DNA of 13,509 nt from DAISJM01 sp036821485 (GCA_036821485.1 DAISJM010000068.1:1-13509), one strand, 5' to 3'; positions 7,016 through 13,492 are shown, counted from the first letter of the stretch. Numbers and translations are program-made. The notes: a model not told the origin generated them from the letters alone.

Positions 7016-9096
7016 GATTCTCCCCTGCTCTTCTTGTTCGGGCTCGGTCCCGTTGATGGGCCGCGTTTCTTGGATACCGAATAACGGGCTGGTTTGCCAG
7101 CTTTTTGCGCCGGAGCTGTCACCAGCCCGTGCGCTATCTTCAATTCGTGCAACTGATCGCGGAGTATCGCGGCGCGTTCAAATTCCAGCGCATCCGCGGC
7201 CTCGAGCATCTCGCGTTCAAGTTCCGCGATGACTTGCTGGACATCATAGGCCACGCCGGTCTCGCGGACGGCGAGTTCCTCCGCTTCCTGCGCTTCTTTT
7301 TGGATCGCCAGGCTCTCCTGAATGCTCTTCTGGATCGATCGCGGTGTGATGTGATGAGTCTCGTTGTACGCCGATTGCTTTTCGCGGCGCGCGCGTGTGA
7401 CGTCGATCATCCGCTGCATGGAGTCGGTGATACGATCGGCATACATGATAACCCGGCCGTCGACGTGACGCGCGGCCCGGCCCGCGGTTTGGATCAGCGA
7501 CGTCTGGGATCGAAGGAAGCCCTCCTTGTCCGCATCGAGGATAGCCACGAGCGACACTTCGGGCAGGTCCAATCCCTCGCGAAGGAGATTGATGCCGACA
7601 AGACAGTCGAAATCGGCCTTGCGCAATCCGCGCAGGACCTCGACTCGCTCGATGGTGTCGATCTCAGAGTGGAGATACTTCACCCGCAATCCGAGGCCCT
7701 GAAGATACTCCGCGAGATCCTCCGCCGTTTTCTTTGTAAGCGTGGTGACGAGGACGCGCTCGTGGCGCTCGGCCCGGGACCGAACCTCCTCGATGAGGTC
7801 GTCGATCTGGTTCGTCAGCGGGCGGACCTCCACAGGCGGGTCCAGGATGCCCGTCGGGCGGATGACTTGTGGGATCGGCGGGCCGGACACACTGAGCTCA
7901 AACGGTGTGGGTGTGGCGGAGGTGAAGACGATCTGGCCGGTGGCCCCGAGGAACTCATCGAAATTCATGGGCCGATTGTCGAGCGCCGAGGGCAGGCGGA
8001 AGCCGTGTTCGACGAGCACCAGCTTGCGGGCTCGGTCGCCGTTATACATCGCGCGCAACTGCGGCACGGTTACGTGAGACTCGTCGATGATGGTCAGGAA
8101 CCCGGGCGGGAAGAAGTCGAGCAGCGTGGCCGGCCGGGCGCCGGCCGGGCGCCCGGCGAGGTGGCGCGAGAAGTTCTCTATGCCGCCGCAGTAGCCGACC
8201 TCCTTGAGCATTTCGAGGTCATACTCCGTCCTCATGCGTATGCGTTGCGCTTCGAGCAACTTGTTGTTGGCCTCGAACCATTTGACGCGCTCCTCGAGTT
8301 CCTCGCGGATGGCCGCGAGAGCCTTGTCGATCTTTGCCTGCGGCATAACGAAGTGTTTGGCCGGCGAGATCATGGCCTTCGGCAAGTCCCCGAGCGATTT
8401 TCCAGTCAGCGGGTCCGTCTTCTGGATGCGCTCAATCTCGTCGCCAAAGAAATCCACACGCAGGCCGGTCTTGCTGTACGACGGGAAGATATGGAGCGAA
8501 TCGCCGCGGACGCGGAATGTTCCGGGGGCATATTCGATATCGTTGCGCGCGTATTGGATATCGACGAGTTTTCGCAGGATGGCGTCGCGATCCACTGCCG
8601 TGCCACGCTCGAGCCGGACGAGCATGTCGCGATAGTCCTCCGGCGAGCCGAGGCCGTAGATGCAGGAGACCGAGGCGACGATGATGACGTCCTGCCGGTT
8701 GATGAGTGAATCGGTGGCGGCGAGGCGGAGGCGCTCGATCTCCTCGTTGATCGACGCATCCTTCTCGATGAAGGTGTCGGTCTGAGGAATGTAGGCCTCG
8801 GGCTGGTAGTAGTCGTAGTAGCTGATGAAGTACTCGACGGCTGACTCGGGGAAGAACGATTTGAATTCGGCGTAGAGTTGGGCCGCCAGCGTCTTGTTGT
8901 GGGAGATGACAATGGCCGGCCGACCGAGCCGGGCGATGACGTTGGCCATGGTGAACGTCTTGCCGGAGCCGGTCACCCCTTCGAGGGTGTGGAAACGTTT
9001 CCCCGAGGCCAGTCCGGAGGTCAGGGCCTCAATGGCCTCGGGTTGATCGCCGGTCGGCACATAGTCCGACGCCAGCTTGAACTGCGCATTCGACAT
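7012..9096 (-). CDS. uvrB: UvrABC excinuclease subunit B
   Basis: UvrB is the damage-verifying helicase of nucleotide excision repair; UvrA loads it on damaged DNA and it recruits UvrC for incision. The 694-residue protein has the Walker A motif GVTGSGKT (40-47), the beta-hairpin region EYFISYYDYYQPEAYIP, the DESH box in IIDESHVTVPQ, and the helicase motifs TSATPTPFEL, DCLVGINLLREGLDLPEVS and QTAGRAARHVDGRV. It ends with a UVR domain (about 625-660), which pairs with UvrC, and a lysine/serine/proline-rich tail. Length is slightly above the usual 670 because of that tail. The ATG at 9096 has GGAG 4 nt upstream. It starts 18 nt after the secreted-protein gene and overlaps nadC by 4 nt. I saw no SOS (LexA-like) box in the short upstream gap. 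Confidence 0.97.
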   Translation of the reverse strand: MSNAQFKLASDYVPTGDQPEAIEALTSGLASGKRFHTLEGVTGSGKTFTMANVIARLGRPAIVISHNKTLAAQLYAEFKSFFPESAVEYFISYYDYYQPEAYIPQTDTFIEKDASINEEIERLRLAATDSLINRQDVIIVASVSCIYGLGSPEDYRDMLVRLERGTAVDRDAILRKLVDIQYARNDIEYAPGTFRVRGDSLHIFPSYSKTGLRVDFFGDEIERIQKTDPLTGKSLGDLPKAMISPAKHFVMPQAKIDKALAAIREELEERVKWFEANNKLLEAQRIRMRTEYDLEMLKEVGYCGGIENFSRHLAGRPAGARPATLLDFFPPGFLTIIDESHVTVPQLRAMYNGDRARKLVLVEHGFRLPSALDNRPMNFDEFLGATGQIVFTSATPTPFELSVSGPPIPQVIRPTGILDPPVEVRPLTNQIDDLIEEVRSRAERHERVLVTTLTKKTAEDLAEYLQGLGLRVKYLHSEIDTIERVEVLRGLRKADFDCLVGINLLREGLDLPEVSLVAILDADKEGFLRSQTSLIQTAGRAARHVDGRVIMYADRITDSMQRMIDVTRARREKQSAYNETHHITPRSIQKSIQESLAIQKEAQEAEELAVRETGVAYDVQQVIAELEREMLEAADALEFERAAILRDQLHELKIAHGLVTAPAQKAGKPARYSVSKKRGPSTGPSPNKKSRGES

Positions 9097-9114
9097 GGGA
9101 CTCCAACGAGGCGG

Positions 9115-9726
9115 TCACTCGTAACGTATATCATCCACGTACATCGTGACGGGATCCGACCGGCCGCGTATCGAGCAGGAGAAGCCCGTCTTGATGCACT
9201 TCAAATTCTTGCCGCTCAGCGCGACGGAGTACTGTTTCCATTGCTTGCTGAGACGGGTGGTGAGGCCGGCGGAGCCGGAATCAGGATAGGGTTTGTCGCG
9301 GCCGAGAACGCCCATCTTGAACTCCACCTGCTCCCCTCCCCGTTCGCCGCGCGCCCAGAAGGTCAGCCGTTTCGCGGCGGTCAAATTGAGGCCATCGGGA
9401 ATTTCGCCCCAGTCGTTGGCGGGATATTGCCAGACGACGCCGGCCCATTCGCCCGCGGTGAGGGTGAACTTGATGCAGGTTGAGCCGCGCGGGTTGTCGG
9501 TGCAGCAGTTCTCAAACTCAATGTTCTCCGTCATGCCCATCCAGCCGGACGGGGAATACGGGGGTTGAAAACCCGGTTTGCAGTCCTCGTAGAGGATCAG
9601 CGGCATCTTTTCGGGCGGAAAGCCTTCCTTGGCGGCCGGCTTGGCTTCTTCCTTGGGGGCGGCAGCGGTCATGAACATCACCGTCGCGACCCCCGTCAGT
9701 CCCATCCCCATCGCGGTACGCTTCAT
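9115..9726 (-). CDS. Secreted beta-sandwich (carbohydrate-binding-like) protein, function unknown
   Basis: I do not recognise a named family with certainty. The 203-residue protein begins with a signal-peptide-like segment (MKR, then a hydrophobic run to about Ala23), followed by a short Lys/Ala/Pro/Glu linker to about residue 40. The rest looks like one jelly-roll/galactose-binding-like domain: TCIKFTLTAGEWAGVVWQYP, GLNLTAAKRLTFWARGERGG, VEFKMGV, QWKQYSVALSG and a final DPVTMYVDDIRYE, the closing strand typical of carbohydrate-binding modules. There are six cysteines (49, 74, 75, 84, 177, 184), consistent with disulfides outside the cytoplasm. Aromatic residues (W62, W94, W99, W106, W124, W163) could form a glycan-binding face; that is inference. 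The ATG at 9726 follows an AAGGAGG site. It is the first gene of the leftward unit and is 18 nt before uvrB, with which it has no evident functional link. Confidence 0.85.
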   Translation of the reverse strand: MKRTAMGMGLTGVATVMFMTAAAPKEEAKPAAKEGFPPEKMPLILYEDCKPGFQPPYSPSGWMGMTENIEFENCCTDNPRGSTCIKFTLTAGEWAGVVWQYPANDWGEIPDGLNLTAAKRLTFWARGERGGEQVEFKMGVLGRDKPYPDSGSAGLTTRLSKQWKQYSVALSGKNLKCIKTGFSCSIRGRSDPVTMYVDDIRYE

Positions 9727-9734
9727 GGCTGTTT

Positions 9735-9741
9735 CCTCCTT
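9735..9741 (-). promoter_or_regulatory. Strong ribosome binding site of the secreted protein gene
   Basis: On the minus strand AAGGAGG lies 8 nt before the ATG at 9726. It is a near-perfect anti-16S match and the best one in the window, which fixes the start of the secreted protein and suggests it is made in larger amounts than the operon genes behind it. Confidence 0.85.
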
Positions 9742-9787
9742 GAGAGCATTTGTAATCTATAGCACGAGATGGCGTTTTGGGAGAAGA

Positions 9788-9808
9788 ACGGAAGACGGAA
9801 AACGGAAA
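9788..9808. repeat. Three tandem 7-nt units, ACGGAAR
   Basis: ACGGAAG, ACGGAAA and ACGGAAA stand head to tail at 9788-9808, and the purine bias continues into ATGGAATGG where the first 48-bp repeat begins. The tract lies in the presumed promoter or leader of the leftward operon, 60-80 nt upstream of the secreted-protein start. It may be a slippage-prone tract, or simply the decayed edge of the adjacent repeat. Confidence 0.6.
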
Positions 9809-9810
9809 AT

Positions 9811-9858
9811 GGAATGGCGTACCTGGCCCGCCTGCGCCCCGGAAGGCTCCGGCGAGGC
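9811..9858. repeat. 48-bp repeat, copy 1 (contains tRNA-Arg 3' end sequence)
   Basis: Copy 1 matches copy 2 (9921-9968) at 46 of 48 positions; the differences are at 9839 (C/T) and 9849 (C/A). Its first 17 nt, GGAATGGCGTACCTGGC, are identical to 10031-10047, which on the minus strand is the end of the tRNA-Arg T stem, the 3' acceptor strand, the discriminator base, CCA and 4 nt of flank. The other half is G+C-rich with partial inverted symmetry (GCCTGCGCC against GGCGAGGC), which could fold as an imperfect hairpin. No T tract follows on either strand. Confidence 0.85.
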
Positions 9859-9920
9859 GTGGTCGGAAGCAACGGCTGGAGCGAGAATGCCGAATCATGG
9901 CACAGCTTTTTGGCAAGGGT

Positions 9921-9968
9921 GGAATGGCGTACCTGGCCCGCCTGCGCCTCGGAAGGCTACGGCGAGGC
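9921..9968. repeat. 48-bp repeat, copy 2 (contains tRNA-Arg 3' end sequence)
   Basis: Copy 2 starts exactly 110 bp after copy 1 and exactly 110 bp before the matching part of the tRNA gene. It shares 20 identical bases, GGTGGAATGGCGTACCTGGC, with the tRNA end and flank (10028-10047), more than copy 1 does, and the bases just outside (GGCAAG against GGCGAA) are also similar. It then shares the G+C-rich half with copy 1 only. The pattern suggests copying of a tRNA-end segment and spread of a second element joined to it. Confidence 0.85.
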
Positions 9969-10034
9969 TCTGGCGGGTGTGACAAGTCGAAACGGGAACG
10001 TCCAATCGCGCCGTGTCCATCGGCGAAGGTGGAA

Positions 10035-10111
10035 TGGCGTACCTGGCAGGAGTTGAACCTGCAACCCCCAGATCCGTAGTCTGGTGCTCTATCCAATTGA
10101 GCTACAGGTAC
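10035..10111 (-). tRNA. tRNA-Arg (anticodon ACG), CCA encoded
   Basis: The minus strand folds as a complete 77-nt cloverleaf. The acceptor 5' strand GTACCTG pairs perfectly with CAGGTAC. The D arm has GCTC/GAGC with the loop AATTGGATA. The anticodon stem CCAGA/TCTGG encloses the loop CTACGGA, giving anticodon ACG. The variable loop is GGGTT, and the T stem GCAGG/CCTGC encloses TTCAACT. The discriminator is G and CCA is encoded. The ACG anticodon would be edited to inosine (ICG) by TadA to read CGU, CGC and CGA. A consensus-like promoter lies upstream at 10154-10182. The 3' 13 nt and flank are duplicated twice downstream as repeats. Confidence 0.97.
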
Positions 10112-10153
10112 GCATGATCTCAGCCGATCACGAGCCCGCAATCAGCGGGGGGT

Positions 10154-10182
10154 TATATATAACACGTTTCCGGCCAATGCAA
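10154..10182 (-). promoter_or_regulatory. Probable sigma-70 type promoter for tRNA-Arg
   Basis: On the minus strand TTGCAT (10182-10177), 17 nt, then TATATA (10159-10154), inside the palindrome GTTATATATAAC (10152-10163). The AT-rich box is conspicuous in this G+C-rich sequence. Predicted transcription start is near 10147, giving a leader of about 35 nt that begins within a small hairpin CCCGC-AATCA-GCGGG (10135-10149). The G+C-rich discriminator after the -10 is of the kind found on stringently controlled stable-RNA promoters; that last point is inference. Confidence 0.6.
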
Positions 10183-10219
10183 CACTGACCTGCGGAAAAT
10201 CCATCCGGGCCAATGAACC

Positions 10220-10247
10220 TTGTACGGCCGGGGTGCGTGTGTATGAT
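10220..10247 (+). promoter_or_regulatory. Probable sigma-70 type promoter for the rightward pair
   Basis: TTGTAC (10220-10225), 16 nt, then TATGAT (10242-10247). The start would be near 10254, just before the AGGAG ribosome binding site at 10256-10260, so the leader is very short. It is divergent from the tRNA promoter; the two -35 boxes are 37 nt apart. Confidence 0.5.
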
Positions 10248-10270
10248 TCGGACACAGGAGAAAGAAACCC

Positions 10271-11443
10271 ATGAAGCCTATTATTGTTGTCATGATGGCC
10301 GCCCTGCTGGCCGTGCCGGTTGTCGCCCAAGAGACGTCAGACGTCGTCTCGATTCAGATCAAGGAAGGCGAACCCGGTGCTGTCCCGCTCTCCCTCTCGA
10401 ACGAGGCGCGCGCCGCAGTGGATCGCGGCATGACATGGCTGCTGGCCCAGCAGAGTCCCGAGGGATACTGGTCCAACGCTGAGTTTCCCGCGCTGACCGG
10501 TTTGGCAGTCTGGGCGCTGGCCGCCAACGGCAGCACCGATCAGGCTGCTATCGACAAGGGGGTTCAATACATCCTCTCGTGCGTTCACGAGGATGGCTCG
10601 ATCTTCCGCGAACCCAGCGAGCAGCGAAAAGGCGGCGGGCTGGCCAACTACAACACAGCGATCTGCATGGTCGCGCTCCACGCCGTCGGCAAGCCCGAGT
10701 TCACTCCGGTGATTCTCAAGGCGCGGAAGTTCATTGCGGGCACCCAGCACATGGGCGGTGACGACTATCGCGGCGGGATGGGTTACGATCCGGAAACGGG
10801 CCGGCCGTATGCCGACCTTTCCAACACGTACATTGCCTATGAAGCGATGCGTTTGACCGAGAACGTTGAGGACCTTCGCGCGTCCGGCGATCAGCGTGCC
10901 GATCTCGATTGGAAAGCTGCCCAGCAATTTCTCGACAAGATTCAGAACAAGCCCGAAGGCACCAACGATGACAACGCCGGCGGCTTTGCGTATCACCCCA
11001 ACCAGAGCCAGGCGGGTACGATCACCAACGAAGAAGGCGAAGTCCGTTTTCGTTCCTATGGCAGCATGACTTATGCGGGGTTGCTCAGCCTGATCTATGC
11101 CGAGGTCAATCGCGACGATCCCCGGATCCAATCCTCGTTCGACTGGGCAGCAAGGCATTGGTCGTTGGATGAGAATCCCGGCATGGGCCAGCAGGGCCTC
11201 TATTACTTCTACAACGTACTCTCGAAGTCGTTGGCGGCGTATGGGCGCGACCAGATACCCCTCGCCTCTGGCGGAGAGGTCAACTGGCGTAACGAACTGG
11301 CCAAGAAACTCGTCAGCCTGCAGAAGATCGATCCGGCCACCGGCAGTGGTTACTGGGTGAATCCGGAGGGGCGCTGGTGGGAAGCCGATCCCGTGCTGGT
11401 GACCTGCTACTCTCTTCTCGCATTGGACGTGGCGCTGAAGTAG
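10271..11443 (+). CDS. Secreted alpha-toroid protein, prenyltransferase/squalene-cyclase-repeat-like
   Basis: The 390-residue protein starts with a clear signal peptide (MKP, hydrophobic run, probable cleavage after AVPVVA at residue 19). The mature part is a string of paired helices with QW-like repeats: QQSPEGYWSNAEFPALTGLA (60-79), VHEDGSIFR (105-113), GGLANYNTAICMVAL (122-136), ADLSNTYIAYEAM (181-193), GSMTYAGLLSLIYA (264-277), GLYYFYNVLSKSLAAYG (309-325) and GYWVNPEGRWWEADP (360-374). These fit the (alpha/alpha)6 toroid of the prenyltransferase/squalene oxidase repeat. The DxDD acid motif of squalene-hopene cyclases is absent, and the protein is exported, so terpene cyclisation is unlikely; the role is unknown. 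Copies of this type are common in planctomycete-like genomes. AGGAG lies 10 nt before the ATG. It is 24 nt upstream of the membrane protein, so the two are probably co-transcribed. Confidence 0.88.
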   Translation: MKPIIVVMMAALLAVPVVAQETSDVVSIQIKEGEPGAVPLSLSNEARAAVDRGMTWLLAQQSPEGYWSNAEFPALTGLAVWALAANGSTDQAAIDKGVQYILSCVHEDGSIFREPSEQRKGGGLANYNTAICMVALHAVGKPEFTPVILKARKFIAGTQHMGGDDYRGGMGYDPETGRPYADLSNTYIAYEAMRLTENVEDLRASGDQRADLDWKAAQQFLDKIQNKPEGTNDDNAGGFAYHPNQSQAGTITNEEGEVRFRSYGSMTYAGLLSLIYAEVNRDDPRIQSSFDWAARHWSLDENPGMGQQGLYYFYNVLSKSLAAYGRDQIPLASGGEVNWRNELAKKLVSLQKIDPATGSGYWVNPEGRWWEADPVLVTCYSLLALDVALK

Positions 11444-11467
11444 CCGGACGATGACTCCGGCAGACAC

Positions 11468-13057
11468 ATGAGGGAACCCGAACAATCCCCATTGTCCGTG
11501 GGAGGTGCCGCTTTCCGCCGATTCCGTGGGAGCGACAGGGTTGCCGTTGTGTGGGCCGGAATCATCCTCCTTGTGTCCGTCGCCGGCCTGCTGGTCGTCC
11601 ACACCTATCCGTTCACCGACCTGCCCAATCACATCGCCGAGGCCGTGATCTTGAAGCATGCAACTCATTCGTCCTCTCCCCTCGCGGACTACTTCTCTCT
11701 TCGTGTGGGGCCCGCCCAGCCGACGATCGCGCACATGATTCTTGCAGCGTGTTTCCCAAACCCGGAAATGGGCATGCGCCTGCTCTACATGATCTACGTG
11801 ATCGCCGTGCCTCTGCTGATGGCAGTGCTCGCGCGCCGCTGCGATGGGGATCATGTGCTCGCGATCCTGTCTGTGCTGACGCTGTGGAATTACAACTGCC
11901 TGTGGGGTTTCACCGGATTCACGCTGGCCATTCCCATGCTCGTCGTCTACCTCCTGACTCATATTCGATTCGCGGAGAACCGATTATGGAGGAACGGGCT
12001 TCTGTTGGCGGGTGCCCTTTGTCTGGTCTACTGGTTTCAAGTGCTGGCCTTCGCACTGGCGGCTGCTTGCTACGTCCTGTTTGAGGGTTGGTTGCTCATG
12101 AAGTCGCGTCCGAGGCGGCTCTCTCTGGGGCCTCTGCTCCCCCTGCTGCCCGGATTGCTGCTTCTGGCGTGGTGGCGATTCGCGGGCGAGGAGTTTGGTG
12201 GCGAGCATCCTGGGGATTTCCTGCGGCAGTATTACGTTACACAGTTTCCTCAAAGCTTCGCCGCGCGCTGGTTGAGATTGCTGGTCAATGACGGCAGAGG
12301 TCTCGCCGCCGGGGCTCTGGGTGTGTCCGTCGCAGCAGCGGGTGCTTTTCTGCTGATAGGGCTCCCGCTCGCGGGGCTCTGGCTGGCCCGGCATCGCCAC
12401 ACGCCATTGACACCTGCCCGCGTAGCCACACTTTCGATCACCTTTGCGTCGCTTGCTTTCTATTTCTTCCTGCCGGGCCATCTGCCGGGAGAGAATTACA
12501 TCTACCAGCGCTTCAGCGCGCTCTTCTTGCTTGGCCTTGCAGGCGTGGCGACGTGGGCAACACCTCCCGAGGTCGGGCGATTCGCCAGAAAGCTAGCGCT
12601 GAGTGCCGCCAGCGTGTACGCGCTTCTCTGGTTCCAGTTCTTCTGGGGCTTCCGCGCCGAGGATCGCGAGTTTTGTCGGTTCATGCCGCGCACGCCGGAG
12701 ATGGCGCAGGCAACCATCGGCGCACTCGTTGATGATGCGGATTACCGCGGTCATCCAGCCCTGATTCATTACAACAACTATCAGATCATTTGGAATCATG
12801 CGCCGGCGCCGACACGATTGGTGGGCTATCGCTTTGGCGCCATTCGGCGTGGTGCCATCCATCTGCCGAAATACATGGAATGGGTGGAACGCGCGCCGAG
12901 TGAACAATTGATGGAAGTGGTGGATCGGTTTGCAGGACTCGACTACCTGATGACGCACGGAGATCGTCCGCGTGCGCTGCTCGGTGACAATCCCGACTAT
13001 GCCCTTGTGAAAGAATCGGCACATTGGGCCCTTTATCGTCATTGCGCCCGGCGTTGA
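11468..13057 (+). CDS. Polytopic membrane protein, GT-C glycosyltransferase-like
   Basis: The 529-residue protein has about ten hydrophobic membrane segments, near residues 26-46, 86-97, 103-122, 130-147, 149-166, 176-212 (two), 220-236, 280-305, 315-336, 347-364 and 376-395. A soluble C-terminal part of about 130 residues follows. Just after the first membrane helix comes HTYPFTDLPNHIAEA (45-59) with Asp51, the place and kind of motif where GT-C enzymes (lipid-phosphate-sugar dependent) carry a catalytic aspartate in the first external loop. That and the overall layout suggest transfer of a sugar outside the membrane, but no specific family is recognised and substrate is unknown. The C-terminal part (GLDYLMTHGD, YALVKES, HWALYRH) resembles the soluble tail of such enzymes. 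The ATG at 11468 has only a poor ribosome binding site, so coupling to the gene 24 nt upstream is likely. Confidence 0.8.
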   Translation: MREPEQSPLSVGGAAFRRFRGSDRVAVVWAGIILLVSVAGLLVVHTYPFTDLPNHIAEAVILKHATHSSSPLADYFSLRVGPAQPTIAHMILAACFPNPEMGMRLLYMIYVIAVPLLMAVLARRCDGDHVLAILSVLTLWNYNCLWGFTGFTLAIPMLVVYLLTHIRFAENRLWRNGLLLAGALCLVYWFQVLAFALAAACYVLFEGWLLMKSRPRRLSLGPLLPLLPGLLLLAWWRFAGEEFGGEHPGDFLRQYYVTQFPQSFAARWLRLLVNDGRGLAAGALGVSVAAAGAFLLIGLPLAGLWLARHRHTPLTPARVATLSITFASLAFYFFLPGHLPGENYIYQRFSALFLLGLAGVATWATPPEVGRFARKLALSAASVYALLWFQFFWGFRAEDREFCRFMPRTPEMAQATIGALVDDADYRGHPALIHYNNYQIIWNHAPAPTRLVGYRFGAIRRGAIHLPKYMEWVERAPSEQLMEVVDRFAGLDYLMTHGDRPRALLGDNPDYALVKESAHWALYRHCARR

Positions 13058-13109
13058 TCCCGCGGGCGATCCAGTGTATTCTTGCGTTGGTTCTATGACA
13101 TCTGGACAT

Positions 13110-13461
13110 GGGGGCGCACCGGTTTCGACGTGTAGGTTGAAGCCTGTGTGGCGCGTCGGGGACCCCGGTCGGCCCCGTTAACAATCCGGGAAAAAACACA
13201 AAAGCCAACCAAGACTTGGCTCTCGCGGCTTAATGCCGTGACGTCTCAGTGCTGACATCTGCTAGGTATTGAGGCGAAGACAGCAGGTTAGTTCCAAAGC
13301 TGAGTACCCGGGCCGAGGAGCGAAACAATTTCGTGGGTGCTGGCTCTGCGGATGGCCTGTTCGTCGGCAGTTCGCAGGGCGAGATTTAATGACGAAACAC
13401 ACGCGTAGAAGCACAGGTGACTCTTATACGGACGGGGGTTCAATTCCCCCCGCCTCCACCA
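13110..13461 (+). ncRNA. ssrA: Transfer-messenger RNA (tmRNA, ssrA)
   Basis: tmRNA rescues stalled ribosomes with SmpB and tags the unfinished protein for proteolysis. The 352-nt RNA begins GGGGGCGCACCGGTTTCGAC, the conserved 5' tRNA-like end, and finishes with a T arm GGGGG-TTCAATT-CCCCC, then CGCCTCC, A and an encoded CCA. The 5' GGGGGCG and 3' CGCCTCC pair over seven positions, with G3-U70, the alanine identity wobble pair. The tag frame lies at 13204-13233, and GCGGC/GCCGT flank the stop codon in a hairpin as in helix 5. It is the one-piece type, not the permuted two-piece form. It starts 52 nt after the membrane protein stop; I see no convincing own promoter in that gap. Confidence 0.97.
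13204..13233 (+). other. tmRNA tag reading frame (encodes ANQDLALAA)
   Basis: The likely resume codon GCC at 13204 opens nine codons, A-N-Q-D-L-A-L-A-A, followed by TAA at 13231. With the tRNA-derived alanine the tag would be AANQDLALAA. The hydrophobic LALAA end is the proteolysis signal recognised by ClpXP and similar proteases. The frame is one codon shorter than the E. coli ANDENYALAA. The resume codon is inferred from the alanine and the conserved A-N start. Confidence 0.8.
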
Positions 13462-13492
13462 TCCGGAAGATTTCGGCATTGTTGCCCACAAG

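Larger units (their letters stand above)
9727..10034. other. 308-nt non-coding gap between secreted protein gene and tRNA-Arg
   Basis: No convincing gene lies here; short open frames merely read through repeats. Going from 9727: the ribosome binding site, then an AT-richer patch with a possible minus-strand -10 box TATAGA (9761-9756) that lacks a recognisable -35. A purine-rich run with three 7-nt units (9788-9808) follows, then the two 48-bp repeats (9811-9858 and 9921-9968) with about 62 nt of unrelated sequence after each. It would form the 5' leader of the leftward operon, or a readthrough segment from the tRNA promoter. No hairpin with a T tract is visible on the minus strand after the tRNA, so tRNA-to-operon readthrough is possible. 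Confidence 0.6.

Noticed and set aside
8132..8157. Tandem GGCCGGGCGCC (two copies) and a CCGGGCGCCCGG palindrome inside uvrB
   Set aside because: It encodes GRPAGARPA in the variable loop after the UvrB SRHLAG segment, with no length change against the family, so it is most likely ordinary G+C-rich codon use.
7105..8709. Plus-strand open frame of 534 codons opposite uvrB
   Set aside because: It is a shadow of uvrB codon structure; uvrB is unambiguous on the other strand.
9811..10047. Possible CRISPR array (regular 110-bp spacing of repeats)
   Set aside because: Only two full copies exist, the spacers are about 62 nt, the repeat is 48 nt and contains tRNA sequence, and no cas gene is nearby.
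9777..10079. Plus-strand frames of 95-117 codons with MAYLARLR or WRTWQELNLQPPDP
   Set aside because: They read the 48-bp repeats and the tRNA complement; they have no ribosome binding site or family character.
9518..10141. Minus-strand 207-codon frame containing VAQLDRAPDYGSGGCRF
   Set aside because: This peptide is a translation of the tRNA-Arg gene; the same string is a familiar false protein from tRNA loci. The remainder runs through repeats and out of frame across the secreted-protein gene.
10337..11962. Minus-strand open frame of 541 codons opposite the secreted toroid and membrane protein genes
   Set aside because: It is long only because the G+C-rich codon pattern of the sense genes leaves the opposite frame open; it is rich in His, Gln and Arg without domain signatures, while the plus-strand products have a signal peptide and clear motifs.
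13045..13068. Hairpin CGCCCG/CGGGCG at the end of the membrane protein gene as a terminator
   Set aside because: The stem is 6 bp with a 12-nt loop and is followed by mixed sequence without a T tract, so intrinsic termination is not supported.
13288..13491. Minus-strand 67-codon frame with WWRRGELNPRP
   Set aside because: It is the complement of the tmRNA 3' tRNA-like domain, another well-known spurious translation.
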